Source: Rhabditophanes sp. KR3021 (lineage: Eukaryota > Nematoda > Chromadorea > Rhabditida > Alloionematidae). From it: 64,000 nucleotides of DNA. Numbering within the stretch: position 1 is the stretch's first letter; every line of letters starts with the position of its first letter. Positions 20,475-31,700 of the stretch are shown one piece after another. The DNA is taken from assembly GCA_963281155.1 (NCBI GenBank), contig CAUJLY010000001.1, positions 3,968,001 to 4,032,000 on the forward strand, read 5' to 3'. A program made the position numbers and the translations under genes. The notes below the pieces were generated by a model. The model saw only the letters and a program-made list of their open reading frames with translations, did not search any database and was not told the DNA's origin.

Positions 20475-21667
20475 TTAAATAAATTCATTGTTTGTTCTGA
20501 CACTTATTTGCATTTCCGCTGTAAGTGTATTCCACCACGCTTTCTGATTTGAAATTAAAATCTTGTAATATCCCCTTTTCTTAATACATACAGAATCATT
20601 GAAAGGTACAACAGTCGGCCCAGGCAAGCTTTCAAAATACGGGTAAACTAATCTCATATTATCAGTGTTTGTTTCATCAATATTAGTTGTATAAAAGACA
20701 GCAAATGTCATAAATTGGTTTATTGAAATTTCCCAATGAAGTAATTGATTTTCATTTAATTCTTTCGTAATAAAAATCTTTTTACCAGCACTTATTTTTT
20801 CCACATTACTATATCTGTTCCCCGTGTTTATAAAATAATTATCTGTAGGGAATGGCAAAGGAGAGTTTAATGTACTCTTGAAACTATTGCTTTCATTATT
20901 ATTCCATTTAGAAAGTAAGACATCTCCATTACAATAATTTAGAATTTCCTTCCTCCAGTTAGTTGACATTATCAACACTTTGGTCGCTGTTTTTTCAGGC
21001 AACAATTGCTTTATAAGTGACCATAAGGCAAACATTGAAGATGGTGCATTAATAAGAGCAAAATGTTGGATCATCTCCACATAGTTGTCAGACATGAATT
21101 CAGACAAACTTTTTAAAGGGCCAGTAACTAGAGAAATGAGTTTTTTATCATATTTCAATCCAGCCAAATCTATGATATAAAATATAGAAGCTTGTTTACC
21201 CGTCTTAGCCTCCAACTTCATTACTCTATCCAGCATGTCTTCCAAATCATGCATACGGGCTTTCAACAAATCAGTTATAGAATGAGTTTCAACCATTCCA
21301 TTAAAATCTGTTGCTCCACATTGCTCGATGTTCACAATTGTATTTTCATTTGCTAATCCAGTTATGCCATGCATCCAATGGTTATGAATGGGATGATCTC
21401 TTTTTGTTGTAGCCAATTCATCCAAATTCCATGTTGTCTTTCTAAACTCATTTATGATTTAAAATTAAATTTATTTTACCTATTGCGCAAATGAATAATC
21501 AACTTTCTAGATACTTCTTCAATGCTCCCGGAATGTCCTTGAATCCATCTCAACAAATTAAAGTTTGTATCATAATAGGGAGTTAAATAGCTTTTAACTA
21601 GATTTCTTAATTCTCCTATCTTTACCAATTCCTCCTTAGATATATTCTCAACAACGCCGACAGTCAT
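20475..21667 (-). CDS. CRAL-TRIO (SEC14) and GOLD domain protein
   Basis: Two exons, 21667-21480 and 21441-20475, separated by a 38-nt intron, give about 384 residues. I start at the ATG 21667, since the in-frame codon further upstream is TTG. The N-terminus (LVKSYLTPYYDTNFNLLRWI, then IEEVSRKLIIHLRNR) is the CRAL-TRIO helical cap. The SEC14 lipid-binding lobe includes ASIFYIIDLAGLKYDKKLI and HFALINAPSSMFALW. The C-terminal part (ISAGKKIFITKELNENQLLH, then FYTTN and KRGYYKILISN) is a GOLD beta-sandwich. This architecture matches nematode CTG/CGR-type proteins that carry lipids or regulate Ras signalling. It is intact although flanked on both sides by pseudogenes. Confidence 0.85.
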
Positions 21668-22337
21668 AGTCAAAAATATGAAATATGATGAGAATAAATC
21701 CAGAAGAAATTTTCAGTGTGCTTTATATACTTTTACGACATCTCAATACAAAATTTTCTTTTTAATTATTAAAATATTTGTTTTGTTGCGGTGTATCTGA
21801 TGGCGAATATTTAGGTTAACATATTGTTTATCAAGGACATTTCTTGTTTAGTGCACCCATAATCATTTGATTTCGTTTAAATGTCAGGATAAATAGAGCT
21901 TCCAAACTAATTGGATACAAATTGTTTAAGTGGATACAAATTCTCCAATGGAATACAGCCTGTGTCATGGAATACAAATTGTGTGATAGAATACGAATTA
22001 TTCGTATTGAACATGAAATATTCGTATTGATAGAACACGAATTATGTGAATAATGGAAGACATACATACAATTTTATTTATATTATACAACTTAATACTA
22101 GGTCACTTATCTGGATAAAATTATAAGTAATTTGATTTATCAGTTACTTCTCAGTCCAAAATCCATTTATGTAAACCCGTAAGAAATTGAATGTTTTTTT
22201 TAATTTGCTCTACGTGCTTTCAATTGATAATACATGATTGGTTTTATCTTCAAATAGAACTACAAGATAGAGGTAAACGTCGACGATTATACATACATTA
22301 ATTTCCGAAATTTTTTTTAACTTTGTGATGATTAGAA
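21668..22337. other. Intergenic with tandem repeat
   Basis: AT-rich spacer upstream of the CRAL-TRIO gene. It contains a minisatellite-like array at 21912-22050 (listed separately) and no gene that I can see. Confidence 0.45.
21912..22050. repeat. Imperfect tandem repeat, about 19-bp unit
   Basis: About seven head-to-tail units of 18-23 bp. The best copy is TGGAATACAAATTGTGTGA at 21968-21986. Others begin TGGATACAAATT (21912 and 21931), TGGAATACAGCC (21949), TAGAATACGAATTATTCG (21987), TGAACATGAAATATTCG (22008) and TAGAACACGAATTATG (22031). Divergence increases to the right. Confidence 0.75.
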
Positions 22338-22789
22338 TAGACAGCGAAATGTTATTCTTAATCAGGAAGTTTTGAAGAACCATGCTTATGAGAACTTGAT
22401 CGAATATCTAAGAAATCCAGAAAAACAACGATATTATAAAAGTCTTACAAATTTCGGAAAAGCTTCAAAATTCTTTATTCAAAACTAATTAACTTAAGTT
22501 CTTCTATCCAAAATTGTTAAATGTTTATGATGTATTAAGTAACGTATTACTCGATCAACCAATTGCAATGACATTAAGAGCCTCTTTAAGATACAATATT
22601 AATCTATTTATTAATGACGTTAAAAATACGCCCATTATTCAAGCAGCAATGATTTTAGATGCTAAGACCGCTTTTAAAGAGAACTTTTATCATAAAGAAG
22701 GGTGGATTGTTGATATGGCTCTTACAACCGGCATAGCGTCACTTCTAGTAATTTTTTGCGAACAATTAATAGCTAAAACATTGGATTAA
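22338..22789 (+). pseudogene. Decayed coding relic, possibly hAT transposase
   Basis: Two coding-like pieces in different frames. At about 22340-22487 the strand reads NQEVLKNHAYENLIEYL, RNPEKQRYYKSLTNFGKAS, then a stop. From about 22502 it reads FFYPKLLNVYDVLSNVL, TLRASLRYNINLFI and IIQAAMILDAKTAFKENF. The last piece resembles the AxxLDPRxK segment of hAT transposases with DPR changed to DAK. The resemblance is weak and I hold it loosely; the stop and frame change show it is not functional. Confidence 0.35.
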
Positions 22790-23469
22790 TCCTATTCTTA
22801 CCTTTTGTTAATAAGAAGGACGCACGTTGTGATGAAGTTATATTTGTAAGAAATAATAATCTTGTGCTCAAATAGTACCAATGTTAAATAAGATCAAAGC
22901 CAAATATAATTAAATATACCAAACAGCTTTTATTGAGCAAGCTAAATAGAATCTAACTTGTGAAAAGTATTGCCTTCACCAGTATTACTTGAGAAGCGCA
23001 TGTATTGTTTCATAAGATGCATTCCTTTGTAAACGGTTCTGTAAAATTGATCATCAAAAGGGGGCTTGTTTTAAATAGTAAATACTTATGCTTATAAAAC
23101 AATTATTTTTGTGTCCCTGTCACAATTCCTCATACGTGAATATTTGTATGTAATATTGTTTATTATTCCATTAAAGCAAAGTTGTTACCTAGGCTTTCCT
23201 TAATAATGACATTTCTCCATAATAATCTATACCGGCTTATCATTCTATTGGATGTTACATTTGTTTATTGCGTTAAATAATTACAAGTAGTTCTTTTTGG
23301 ACATTCATGTCCATACAATCTGATATTCAGTCTAAAATAGATTTTTATTATCAACTCCAGCTACTAATGAATGTTATTGTTCAAATAATATGGATGATCA
23401 TTCCTATTATGATTGCTGAAGTTAAAAAACACTGTTTTTCCATAAAGTTACTAGTTGGATACGTTTAGA
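22790..23469. other. Intergenic, no gene seen
   Basis: AT-rich, without convincing frames. An acceptor-like ACGTTTAG at 23461-23468 ends it, one base before an ATG. Confidence 0.4.
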
Positions 23470-23781
23470 ATGGAAGAATTGACAGAAAGATTTATATTGC
23501 AATTTAAAATCAAATAACGATCTTCTGGCGACTTATCAATAGAAATGCAGAAAGAAACAGCTGACAACTTACTGATAGAACTGCAGGAATATGAAGCAAC
23601 ATTTTCTAATGACATTGCTAAAATATTGAAATTCGAGCCCGGATATTTGTTATTTAGTGTTGGATTAAAAATCAAGAAAGTTTCATCTTATGATTTTGAA
23701 AACTTTGCCAAAATCTATTTTAAAACTCAATTCGAGTCGATTGTATTGATACCATATGATAAGTTTCGATTTATAGTATAA
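23470..23781 (+). pseudogene. Small unrecognised gene with in-frame stop
   Basis: An ATG directly after an acceptor-like tract opens MEELTERFILQFKIK, hits TAA at codon 16, and continues in the same frame for 87 more codons (MQKETADNLLIELQEYEATF, ILKFEPGYLLFSVGLKIKKV, FKTQFESIVLIPYDKFRF) to a stop at 23781. Preservation of one frame across the stop suggests one nonsense lesion in a small protein of about 103 residues. If the upstream part is ignored, the ATG at 23545 could still start a 78-residue product. No family recognised. Confidence 0.35.
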
Positions 23782-24504
23782 ACACAATGCTGAAAGTTAA
23801 CAAAAATCAAATATAAATCTTTAGTTAAATTCCCACAAATTATCGTGGGGTCTTATTTTGTTTCGTTTGAAAATAACTTCACAGGGAAATACATAAATTA
23901 CAGTTTGTTCAAACTTTATAAACTACAAAACAATTTCCTATTACTTTAGTTTAACAATCACTTAAAAGAATCCAATATCATGCTCTAGTTTATTAAAACA
24001 ACTTTTTATTATTCGATGAATCATTTAAATAAAATAATGTTGCAAACAAAAAACTACGAGATTCTTTCTTAGGGTTGATGCTCGTTCCTAGATTTTATCA
24101 AGGTTAACATATCACGACTTTTAACTCAATTTAAATTCAAACTTATTGAAGAAAGTCTTCAGAATAAGTTTGAGTGATAATCAACGGTTTACTTAGGCCC
24201 GTAAAAATTCTATTCCTAATGGTTGAAAGTATAGAAAATAAGTAGTCGTATTGCTATCAAAAGTACATTATTCTGTTTTAATTGTGATCCGTGTGTGCAT
24301 TAAAATCAATTTTAAATACCCATTATTATTTATTTGGAAAGTGCTGTGCATAAATAAAGGATCAGAAATTAAATAATCATTTGATCCAAAATACTTTACT
24401 CCGAATCTATTCTACTTAGGTATTAAATGATAATGGTCGAAAAAATAAAATATTTATTGAATACATTACTTGTTTACAGAATACATAACACAAAGATTAT
24501 GTAT
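23782..24504. other. Intergenic, no gene seen
   Basis: AT-rich spacer between converging units; no coding frames or repeats that I can support. Confidence 0.45.
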
Positions 24505-25215
24505 TTATTCGCGTTTTAAATTAGCTAATCTGGCCTCTAAGTCAGCATCGGCACCTGAAGGTATTCCTTCGGCAATTGGCTTTTGAGTTTCTTTATTAGC
24601 AGCTATAGAAGTGGTGGTAGAAGGTAAATTAGCCAATTGATCTCCCATTTGAATACCAAGTTCGTCTAATATTTGATTGACGACCCCTTCTGTTTCCTCA
24701 GCGTTATCTACATCATTCATTGCATCATCGACAGCGTCATCGAGCATCTCTTCTTTCATGTCCATAACAGAAGACTGCCTCTCAAAATCCATCATAATGC
24801 GCTGGATTTCAGGTAAATTCATGCGCTTATTCATCACACGCATCGCCTTAGTCACACCCTTCATAGCTTCTGCCATAGCATCCTGGCTTTGAAGAGTAGC
24901 AACTTTCAGAGACACTGCCTGGATATTCGCAGCCATCACAGTAAACTTTTTGCGATAATTTCTGGTTCTTACCAAGCTTTTGGCCATTACTTTGACAGAA
25001 TCCTAAAAATACAATTAAATGTTAAAATGTTAGAAAGGAAAACACACCATTTGGTTTAACTTGGCCATCTTCTTGATTTCACCTATCACTTTTTTTTCAT
25101 CATTCTCCAACCGTGTGACTTCCCTTTCCAATTCTCGGATAGCTTTAGTCAGAGCTCTCTTATTTTGCCGCAAGATTTCCTTAGCGGTTTTCTTTTTGCC
25201 GAATAAGAACTCCAT
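24505..25215 (-). CDS. vps-2: CHMP2/VPS2, ESCRT-III subunit
   Basis: Exons 25215-25048 and 25002-24505 give about 221 residues, the length of human CHMP2A. The basic N-terminal helices (FLFGKKKTAKEILRQNKRAL, then REVTRLENDEKKVIGEIKKM) and MAKSLVRTRNYRKKF, MAANIQAVSLKVATLQS, AMAEAMKGVTKAM, MDMKEEMLDDAVDDAM all match CHMP2. The C-terminus ADADLEARLANLKRE is the MIT-interacting motif (MIM1) that recruits the VPS4 ATPase. ESCRT-III filaments act in multivesicular body formation, cytokinetic abscission and membrane repair. Conservation favours the CHMP2A type. The frame is unbroken and the 45-nt intron is phase 0. Confidence 0.95.
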
Positions 25216-25823
25216 TGTTAGAATAGACTATTGATATTAGGACCTTTGAATGTAGTGTTATTTAGTTATAAGAAAGGGATTACTCACAGACGCGTCTTAC
25301 CAACAAATGTATCGCATTAACTTCTTTCGCGGTTAGACAACAACATAACTATCGCTAGCTTTACTTATTACAATGGTGCTAAAATTTATATAAAATGAAT
25401 CTGGTGTGATTCAGAACATCGGTGACTCATGTCTAAATGTGTATAACGCAATCAGCCTTCCCACAAAACATCATTAATCATTGATAAAGAATTTACGCTT
25501 TATTCTTGTAGCAATTATTAAGTCAAAAAACCGATATTTCTGATTCACCAATAATGTGTCAATCCATCTTTTAAATAAAATTTACTTATCTTTTGCATTA
25601 AAGTTCATCTTAACGCAATATCATCTTTATTAGTATTTCATTATTTTTCACTTTTTTGTCATATTTCGACATTTTGCCTTATATTAACAGCTTATTTGGT
25701 TAACATTTTCCGAATTTGTTATTGACATCTGATTATTTCGTTTAAACATATTTATTTCTTTTCATTAAACTAATCCTTTTATAGCTTATTTTAGATGCTT
25801 AATAAAAAATAATTGTTTGAAAA
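25216..25823. other. Divergent promoter region (CHMP2 / PTP)
   Basis: About 600 bp of AT-rich sequence between two divergent genes. No repeat or RNA gene seen. Confidence 0.45.
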
Positions 25824-27086
25824 ATGATTTTGACCAAACTACCAACCAATTCAATCAAAGCCATGAAGGAATTTTTATCAAAATTTAGAAATGTTGATTT
25901 TGGCGACATGCTCGAACAGTTTAATGTTAGTTTGGCTCTTTGTTGTGTCTTTTAATGATTATTCTTCTAGGAAATTAGCAATTGCCAGGACAAAATGTTT
26001 ATGAATAGAGAAGTAACATTTCACGTGGCTGCTTCTGACTATGCTTTTGATCGGAATAGATATAGGTACGTACGTTTTACATACATTTTTGTGATGCAAA
26101 TTATAAATAAATGCTTGATGATCTGTAATAACTAAAAATCGCATTTAGAGATATTTTGTGCTATGATAGCAATAGAATCAAATTACAAGTACCTGACTCT
26201 GTTACGGATGAAGAAGAGCGCTTAGCCGAAAGTTACATTAATGCGTCGGAAATAACCATTCCAGGGTTAGGATACAATTTCATTGCTGCTCAAGGTCCTT
26301 TGACCCATACTATCGAGCATTGGTGGCAAATGGTATGCGAACAATCAGTCAAGACGGTGAGATTTAAGCATAATAAAGTTATAATAATAGATATTTTCTA
26401 GATTGTCATGTTGTGCAAGCTAATCGAACATGATTTCCCAAAGTGTGAACAATATTATCCAACTGAAGTGGAAACACCTATTGTTGCTGGTAATTTCACC
26501 GTCTCCTTGGTCTCATCTGAAAAGGTTGGCAGTTTGATAATTCGTACCATGTCCGTAAAAAACAGTGAAACTCCAGATAGCGAGCATACCTTAAAGCAAA
26601 TTCATTTCTCAGATTGGCCAGATCACGGGGTTCCTGGGGATATATCTTTTATCTTTGAAATTATCGACAAATTGGAATCTATCCAAGAAGGAACTAATAA
26701 CTCGGTAGTGGCACATTGCTCAGCTGGGGTGCGGGAGAACTGGAACCTGTATCGTGTTGACTGCTATCCGTCGTCTGCTATTAGAAGGCAAACTAGATGA
26801 AATAGATTTAAAGAGATTTGTTATAGAATTACGACGTCAAAGAATAAGCTCTGTTCAGTCTCTAGTGCAATACCAATTTTTGTACAAATGCCTCATTACG
26901 CTATGCGATACTCTATTAAAAGAAAATGAATTGATGAATAGTACTGAAAATGTCACTTCCAATGACAAACAAGTTGTAATAGCAGCTAAAGACGATATAG
27001 TAACAAATAATCATATCGAATCCGCTTATGGAGAAGTATTACTAAGCTTGGATGAAGACAACATAGATTGTAATGAGAAAGATTAA
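25824..27086 (+). CDS. Protein tyrosine phosphatase with a +1 lesion in the catalytic loop
   Basis: Classical PTP domain in four exons: 25824-25925, 25971-26065, 26149-26356, 26402-27086. Motifs in order: FDRNRYRDILCYDSNRIKL (KNRY region, across an intron), SYINASEI, NFIAAQGPL, the WPD loop FSDWPDHGVP, the P-loop and the Q-loop SLVQYQF. All introns are phase-compatible. The P-loop reads HCSAG, then the frame slips by one base: GRTGT, TAIRRLLLEGKLDEIDL and the whole C-terminus are in the +1 frame. The lesion coincides with GGGG at 26726-26729; three Gs would restore an HCSAGCGRTG signature and about 362 residues. As written the protein would lack the catalytic Arg. Real pseudogene or assembly error cannot be told apart here. 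Confidence 0.85.
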
Positions 27087-27738
27087 AATACATCGAAATA
27101 CACACTTGTTGTTTATTGTAACGGGTGATTAATTGTATTATGTATGTCTTATAAGATCTGCATTTATTTAACAAATAAAGGTTTTGCTCCTATCCTGACA
27201 TCGATTACATAAATTGTGTTAAAAACATGCCACTTTAACAAATATTATTTAGAATGAACATCAAATATTTTTTCAATCTTCTGCAACGCTATATTTATCC
27301 TCCATCTATTTACTCTATATAATCCTCCATATAATTTTCATTTGTACATAGATTTACTTTATATTATGTTCCATGTACATAATTTCATCGGTTAATAGAT
27401 ATAATACCTTAATAAGATTTTATAAATATCCCGTTTTTCAAAAATAACGGAAATACGGGATGTGAAAGGAGGCAAACAATTATTTGAGAATAAATTGCTG
27501 GCATAATTTTATTTGATTGTTAAAAATAAATTTGTTTAAATTAATGAATTGTTATTAAAAAATTTTAATCTGTCTCTGACTATCTGTTTAAGGAAATATA
27601 AAGCGTTTTAAATCGTATCAAAATTACGTATTGTGTGATAACTTTTTTTAGAAAATGACAATTATGTATATACATAGCTGACGTCATATAACTTTATGAT
27701 AGATGGAAGTTTTCGAATATCAAAATTATAGTATTTGT
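27087..27738. other. Intergenic with small inverted repeat and CRE site
   Basis: Convergent spacer. A 7-bp inverted repeat ATCCCGT / ACGGGAT (27428-27434 and 27455-27461) could form a small stem. A palindromic TGACGTCA is at 27679-27686. An AATAAA for the PTP gene lies near 27174. No gene. Confidence 0.45.
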
Positions 27739-28775
27739 CTACTCTTCTTCCTCTTCCTCTTCTTCACCTTCTTCCTCCTCAACAACTTCTTCCTCAGCAA
27801 CGGATTCATCTTGTGCTGGTTCTGGGGTTGATTCTTTCGCTGGCTTGGAATCATCATCCTTTCCTTCTTTGTTTTCTCCGTCTGGACCTCCCTTCTTAGA
27901 CCATTCTGGCTTTTCGAATTTCTTCTTGGCAACTAAGTCATCGATGACAGTTTCCTTCTTGACAACCTTAAGGTTAGAACGGAAGTCTTGCTTCTCGTCC
28001 TTCTTGGCATCGGCCATCTTCTTGAACTTGTTGTCGTACTTAGATACCTTCTTTAAGACTGGCTTAACGAATTTTCCTCTAAGATCGTTTACAGCAATAG
28101 TTAATTCACTGATCTCTTGGTCCTTAGCAAGAACTAAATAATTAATATCATATTTTTGTTCTTCCAATGCCAAGACGTGGGCGAAGATGTCTTCGTAGAT
28201 GGCTTGAAGTTTTCCTTGATCCTCGAGGCTATCGACATTTGGCAAAGCCATTGTTCTTTGAGCAAGGATCTTTTGTCTTTCTTGTTCTTTTACCAATTGT
28301 TGTTGCTTAAGATCTTCAGCAGCTTTCATCATGAGAAGTTTCTAAATTTACATTTGCTTAAAATTAGTGACTACTAAACTTACACGCAACTTCTTTTTTC
28401 TTTCAGGAGTCAAAAAACCTTTCTTGGCCTTTTTCTTGTTACCGGCTTCTTCGAGACGCTTTCTGACTTCAGCCTTTTTACGTTCACGCTCTTCATTTTT
28501 ACGAGCAGCTTCCTGAAAATCCGTATTGATAGGTAAATATGTTACAAATCGGCAAATAATTACAAATAAGTTGTTACAAAAGCATTAGTAGTTACAAGAC
28601 ATCTGAATGGTTACTTCCAACATAATTGCGAGTTAAAAAAGAACTAAGCGTCAATAGTTCAAAACAAGAAATTAGTTATGACTGTACAACTTACATCTTC
28701 GTTTTCTCCTTGGCATCCGCCATAACGAGTAATGTTTTCCTCATCAGGACATGAACAGTAGTTATCCTCGGACAT
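27739..28775 (-). CDS. tni: Troponin I
   Basis: Inhibitory subunit of the thin-filament troponin complex, which blocks actomyosin at low calcium. Exons 28775-28695, 28512-28384 and 28341-27739 give about 270 residues. After a short N-terminus ([20 protein letters not shown]) come the basic helix [17 protein letters not shown] and [20 protein letters not shown], the troponin I/T-contact region. The coiled-coil is at [20 protein letters not shown], the inhibitory region at [20 protein letters not shown], and a mobile domain follows. The tail is very acidic (ending in about a dozen Glu), an extension also seen in C. elegans troponin I isoforms. The minus-strand Glu run makes a spurious Arg/Lys-rich frame on the same strand, which I ignored. 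Which of the nematode paralogues this is cannot be decided. Confidence 0.94.
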
Positions 28776-31700
28776 TATGGCTAAAAGTAAAAGATTAGAA
28801 TCGAATCTTCTATAAGAACAAAAAATATTGTTGTTCTTCGAGTGTATTGACTAAATGTTGTAAAGCGAAGTATAAGATTTAACAGGATATATTATAGTAA
28901 GTCTAGGCATAAAGCAGAGATGAAAATGCAGTAATAACAGAGACCCCAAAATATATGATGTCGAACCCGGCAAAGTTGTGGTCCATATGTATAATAGGTA
29001 GCTAGCCACTTTGGCAGATCAGGGATGTGGTATTTATTTTGTTTCTTACAACTTGTTTATCATCTATCAGTGCCTGCAAAGAGATCACTCTCAATATTCA
29101 CAAGGAAAGCTTTGATACACTTATTTTAAATATTAAAAGGCGAGGCAAAGAGTGAGGCACATAATGGTATAAACAACTAGAGGGAAGATGAGGGGGTTTA
29201 GGTGGGAGAAAATGCCTGCTGTTGTATACTAATAAATTGATATAATTAGAAATAACGGGAGTAACTTATTTTAAAGTCATATAAAAAACAAATGATAACG
29301 AATAATATGCTATTTCATCAACATACAGCGTTTTTTTAAATTAATAACTCAAATGATGGCAATTGTAAAATAAGTCATAATAAGATACAAGTCTAAGAAA
29401 AACAATCTGATTAAAGTTATATGAACAATTGTACATGTATGAATTCATTGCAATAATGATATGGAGTCTTACAAATTGAAGTGAACTGTATAATTAATTG
29501 AACAGATAAAATAAAACATATTTTTTTAAATTTTTAAACGTATAAAATTGTGCAATGCCATCTGCTGTTGATATATTATTAAATACATATACGCCTACAT
29601 AAATATTTGCCAGGCTCGAAATTGATAAGCAATTGTGTCTAGTTAATTTCAACTTTATCATATTGAAGAATTGTAACAGTAGTTTTCAGGCACTTGATTG
29701 TGTGAAGAAAGATGTAAAACTACACAAAAAAGTATAAAAGTATAATTTGATCGAACGTTGTGTGAAAAATAATAAATGTTCAAGCTGGCGATTTTGCGAG
29801 GGATCAAAATTCGTAATGTTTTTTTGCTCACAAATGAAATCACATTACTTTAAGTTGGTTAAGTAATTGCCAATGAAACTCTTATAATTACTTTACACTC
29901 ACATTAATTAATGAATATAATTTTATATAAATATTCTTCTTGATGTACTTGTTTATTGAAATTATTTGAAAATCCTCAAAATTAAATATTTCTCAAATAT
30001 CGATATCAATGATCTTGTGAGGTTAATAAAGGAAACGATATTATGATAATCAAAGTCATTCGCTGCATTTGTTTTCAATGATAGAAATGATTTGTTCTTT
30101 GCATTATATAGTTTGTAATGTGTTTGTGATTGTTTAGTCTTGGTAATTGTTTGAGTCATATTCTCATAACATTGAATAAGTAACGGCTTAATTAAAAGCC
30201 AATTAAGATTCAAACAAGCTGTACAAGCAATGTACTAAAAACCAAAACAACAAATTGAACATAAATCATACACCAAATTATTAGTACAATAAAAACCAAA
30301 AAAATAGCTTGCTGAAGATGAGATCTAAAACCCCGGCTAAAAATTGATATTTGATATATGATTAAAAAAATGCATTTTAAGTTTATTTTGGAAGAATAAA
30401 GTTTTATACTCTCGTTTATTTGTTTTATGACTGAACATTCACAGTAAATAATCTGCTTGATAATATATGTTATTGTGGGAATATAAAAAAAGATAACCGG
30501 AAAGTAAGATGTTTAATATGTAACAATTAAATTTTAACTGTCACATTTTGTTGCATTACTATTTGTTAGTTTCTTCTTTTAATGTTCTTTTATCATGGTT
30601 TAATATTTTAAGAAAAATTGATAATAGCAATTAAATAATATGATCTTCCTTATTTTAGCATGATCAAATCAAATTGTACGCTGTTAACATAAACAATGAG
30701 TAACAATGTAGTCACAAATCAAACATATGCATAACAAATGACTAAATCGCTTAGGACTGTCGAGAATGATGTGTTTCGATAAAGTCTTTTTTGCATAGAC
30801 AAATGACAAATAACTTTATAATTAAGTAAACTCAATTATTTTTTACTACAATAAAAGATAGAAATTCCAAATTGTTATTGTCAATAATTATATCTTTCTA
30901 ATGTTACTTATGTTCGCTGAATCTGTAATTAATAAAATAGCATGAGGTGAGGTGATAATTGTATTTTGATAAATATTTATTATTATTTCACGTGATGGAC
31001 TCATGCATTGTTAATGAAAAAACCGTACTCTTAAGATATACCAAATGTTATCATAATTTTTACCAAATACTTACTTCTTTACCTTTTATTCTTTATCATC
31101 TTTTTTCGTTTCTATTAACTATACAATTGTGTGAACAAACAGTCTCAAAGAATTTGTCTTTTCTTGTATTCAATGATCTTTGTAATAACATTTTATAATA
31201 GTTTATAACAGTTTATGGTATCAACGCTGTCTCCTACTTTTAACTCATATTCTTTATCTCCTAATTAGTATCTTGAACATCCTCTATTGTTAATGTCTGG
31301 ATAAGTATGTGAACAATTGTATACCTTTTAAAACTCTCCCTGCTCTCAAATTTTATCTAGTAAATCAATCAGATACATTTCGAAAAGATAAAGACCGATT
31401 TTCCTTCCATGCCTTCATCTCAAGTATTTAAAATAGATGGAGAATAATACTTCAAATGTTGATCAAATAAATAAGATAAAAGTTAATACATTACATAATT
31501 CGTAAACAGACACAAACTGAATAATGTTATGAAAAATATTGTATTTTGTGACTACAAAATTGTTGGAAATTATTTTAACACAAATTGAACAAAATGATCC
31601 ATCATAATACATTTCATAAACACAATATAACTAAATTAATCTTTTTTTCTTGCAAAAGTTTACCCTTTCTACAAATATTTTATTCAAAACCAATATTATT

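Noticed and set aside
27726..27932. Arg/Lys-rich minus-strand frame inside the troponin I gene
   Set aside because: It is an out-of-frame reading of the Glu/Asp/Lys codons of the troponin I tail on the same strand.
30959..31198. 79-residue hydrophobic plus-strand frame in the gene-poor region
   Set aside because: It starts with TTG, is extremely AT-driven (Phe/Leu/Tyr/Ile) and lacks any signal or family resemblance.
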